DNA from: an uncultured bacterium
GTDB lineage: Bacteria; Patescibacteriota; Minisyncoccia; Phycocordibacterales; UBA1006
DNA: 5,005 bases
Reading direction: 5' to 3'
Assembly (NCBI GenBank): GCA_903873095.1
Contig: CAIQMU010000118.1
Span: forward strand, 1 to 5,005
The position numbers were made by a program, and so were the translations under genes. The number at the start of each line of letters is the position of its first letter. Position 1 is the first letter of the stretch. The notes beneath the pieces are model-generated. The model ran no database searches. It worked only from the letters and a program-made list of their open reading frames with translations, and was not told the DNA's origin. This document shows positions 3,936 through 5,005 of the stretch, one piece after another.

Positions 3936-5005
3936 ATGCAACACGATGTGCAAACAACCTGGCAGACAGCACTTCATGACTTGGAACTTGTTATTCCTCG
4001 TGCCATGTTTATCACATGGTTTAAAAACACCCATGGAGTCAAAATGGAAGATGGTGTCTTTTTCGTCGGCGTACCAAATGAATTCTACCGAGAATGGCTT
4101 TCAACCAAGTTCCATAAGGAGATTTTGAAGAATTTACGTTCCCACAACGAACACGTGCGAAACGTTGAATACATTATTTCAAAAACAGCACCTGTTCCAA
4201 GTTCAGCACCAGCAAAACCACAAAACCATATCCAGACCAAGGAATTACCCCTTGAAATGTCTGTCAGTAAAAAAGACAACCTCAATCCAAAATACACCTT
4301 TGAAAATTTCATTATTGGACCATTTAACGAAGTTGCCTATTCAGCAGGGCAGGCAACCCTTCGTGCACCAGGAACTTATAACCCCTTGTTTATTTACGGC
4401 GCAACAGGACTTGGTAAAACACACTTGATCCAAGCAGTTGGAAATGCGCTGAAGGCACGTAATCCAAACCTTAATATCCTTTATACCAACACTGAAAAGT
4501 TCACAAATGACGTTATTGGTGCCATTCAAGCCAATAAAATTGCGAGTTTGAAGGAAAAATATCGAACTTTTGATGTGTTTATCATGGACGATATCCAGTT
4601 CTTGTCAGGAAAAGACAAGACTCAAGAGGAACTCTTCCATTTGTTTAACGTCTTTTTCGACAAGGGACGCCAGGTTATTTTCTCATCAGATAAGCATCCA
4701 AATTACATTTCAGGACTTGAAGATCGTTTAAAATCAAGGCTTTCTCAGGGAATGATCATTGATATTTCAAAACCTGAATATGAATCACGTATTGCGATTT
4801 TGAACGCAAAATGCCGAGAAAAGAACATTACCATCTCGCCAGAAGTCCTTGATTTCATCGCAATGCATGTCGAGGGGAATATTCGTGAACTTGAGGGTAT
4901 TTTCAATACTTTGACAGCTCAAATAGATGCAAAACATCGCGAATTAAACATTCAAGAAGTCAAAGCGCTCATAAAAAATAACATCAAACCCAAGAAAAAT
5001 GTTTC
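3936..5005 (+). CDS. dnaA: Chromosomal replication initiator DnaA, 3' end outside the window
   Basis: DnaA is the AAA+ ATPase that binds oriC, opens the duplex and recruits the replicative helicase. 356 codons are visible of about 450 typical. Domain I spans about 1-82 (MQHDVQTTWQTALHDLELVI then FITWF) and mediates self- and helicase-loading contacts. A short variable linker (domain II) covers about 83-115. Domain III begins near NPKYTFENFIIG. Walker A is GATGLGKT at 155-162. The initiator-specific region follows at YTNTEKFTNDVIGAI. Walker B is IMDDIQFL (DD at 218-219). Sensor 1 is in VIFSSDKHP. The arginine-finger region is LEDRLKSRLSQG, where many DnaAs have RLKSRFxWG. Sensor 2 is GNIRELEG (Arg317). 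The DNA-binding domain IV is cut off by the window edge. The start is fixed by the family N-terminus and by the promoter 10 nt upstream. Codon use favours CGT/CGA Arg. Confidence 0.97.
   Translation, partial: MQHDVQTTWQTALHDLELVIPRAMFITWFKNTHGVKMEDGVFFVGVPNEFYREWLSTKFHKEILKNLRSHNEHVRNVEYIISKTAPVPSSAPAKPQNHIQTKELPLEMSVSKKDNLNPKYTFENFIIGPFNEVAYSAGQATLRAPGTYNPLFIYGATGLGKTHLIQAVGNALKARNPNLNILYTNTEKFTNDVIGAIQANKIASLKEKYRTFDVFIMDDIQFLSGKDKTQEELFHLFNVFFDKGRQVIFSSDKHPNYISGLEDRLKSRLSQGMIIDISKPEYESRIAILNAKCREKNITISPEVLDFIAMHVEGNIRELEGIFNTLTAQIDAKHRELNIQEVKALIKNNIKPKKNV

Noticed and set aside
1..5005. CRISPR arrays, tRNA or rRNA genes, transposases
   Set aside because: No regularly spaced direct repeats, tRNA-like cloverleaf, rRNA sequence or transposase motifs were seen on either strand. 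The only repeats are the two short palindromic elements.

Overview
The window is an AT-rich bacterial chromosome segment holding a replication-origin neighbourhood: the rpmH-rnpA-yidD-yidC cluster on the minus strand, and dnaA on the plus strand running off the right edge. Several traits point to a Candidate Phyla Radiation (Patescibacteria) genome, probably a Parcubacteria-type lineage. YidC is very short (232 aa, no large extracytoplasmic domain). The first gene combines a membrane anchor, a PG_binding_1-like domain and SPDG-type propeller repeats, an architecture I associate from memory with these bacteria. Genes are compact, with terminators overlapping stop codons. TGA acts as an ordinary stop (end of the 3162-3716 gene), so code 25 is not indicated. 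The phylum call is inference.

Layout. Positions 1-1452 (+) hold the C-terminal bulk of a membrane-anchored envelope protein whose start lies before the window. It converges on yidC (1476-2174, -), and the two share a bidirectional terminator at 1451-1477. Reading leftward in the minus-strand cluster: rpmH (2917-3054, ribosomal protein L34), rnpA (2565-2879, RNase P protein), yidD (2261-2494, insertion-efficiency factor) and yidC (insertase). The rnpA-yidD and yidD-yidC spacers each carry a different GC-rich palindromic element that looks like a dispersed intergenic repeat. One of these appears to supply the ribosome binding site of yidD.

Between rpmH and dnaA sits an unrecognised 184-aa gene (3162-3716, +). 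It has its own terminator and an arginine/isoleucine codon usage clearly unlike dnaA. The 3735-3935 gap is the likely oriC: tandem near-consensus DnaA boxes around 3786-3815, a T-rich tract near 3856-3890, and another box at 3904-3912 touching the dnaA promoter. dnaA (3936 onward) is intact through the AAA+ domain, and its DNA-binding domain IV lies outside the window.

Working together: RpmH belongs to the ribosome, RnpA to tRNA 5' maturation, and YidD and YidC to membrane protein insertion, while DnaA initiates replication at the adjacent origin. The most distinctive regulatory pattern is that rpmH, yidC and dnaA each have an extended -10 (TGn plus hexamer) ending only 9-10 nt before the ATG. 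This predicts leaderless or nearly leaderless mRNAs. The two features most worth following up are the orphan gene inside the rpmH-dnaA interval and the shared leaderless promoter geometry.
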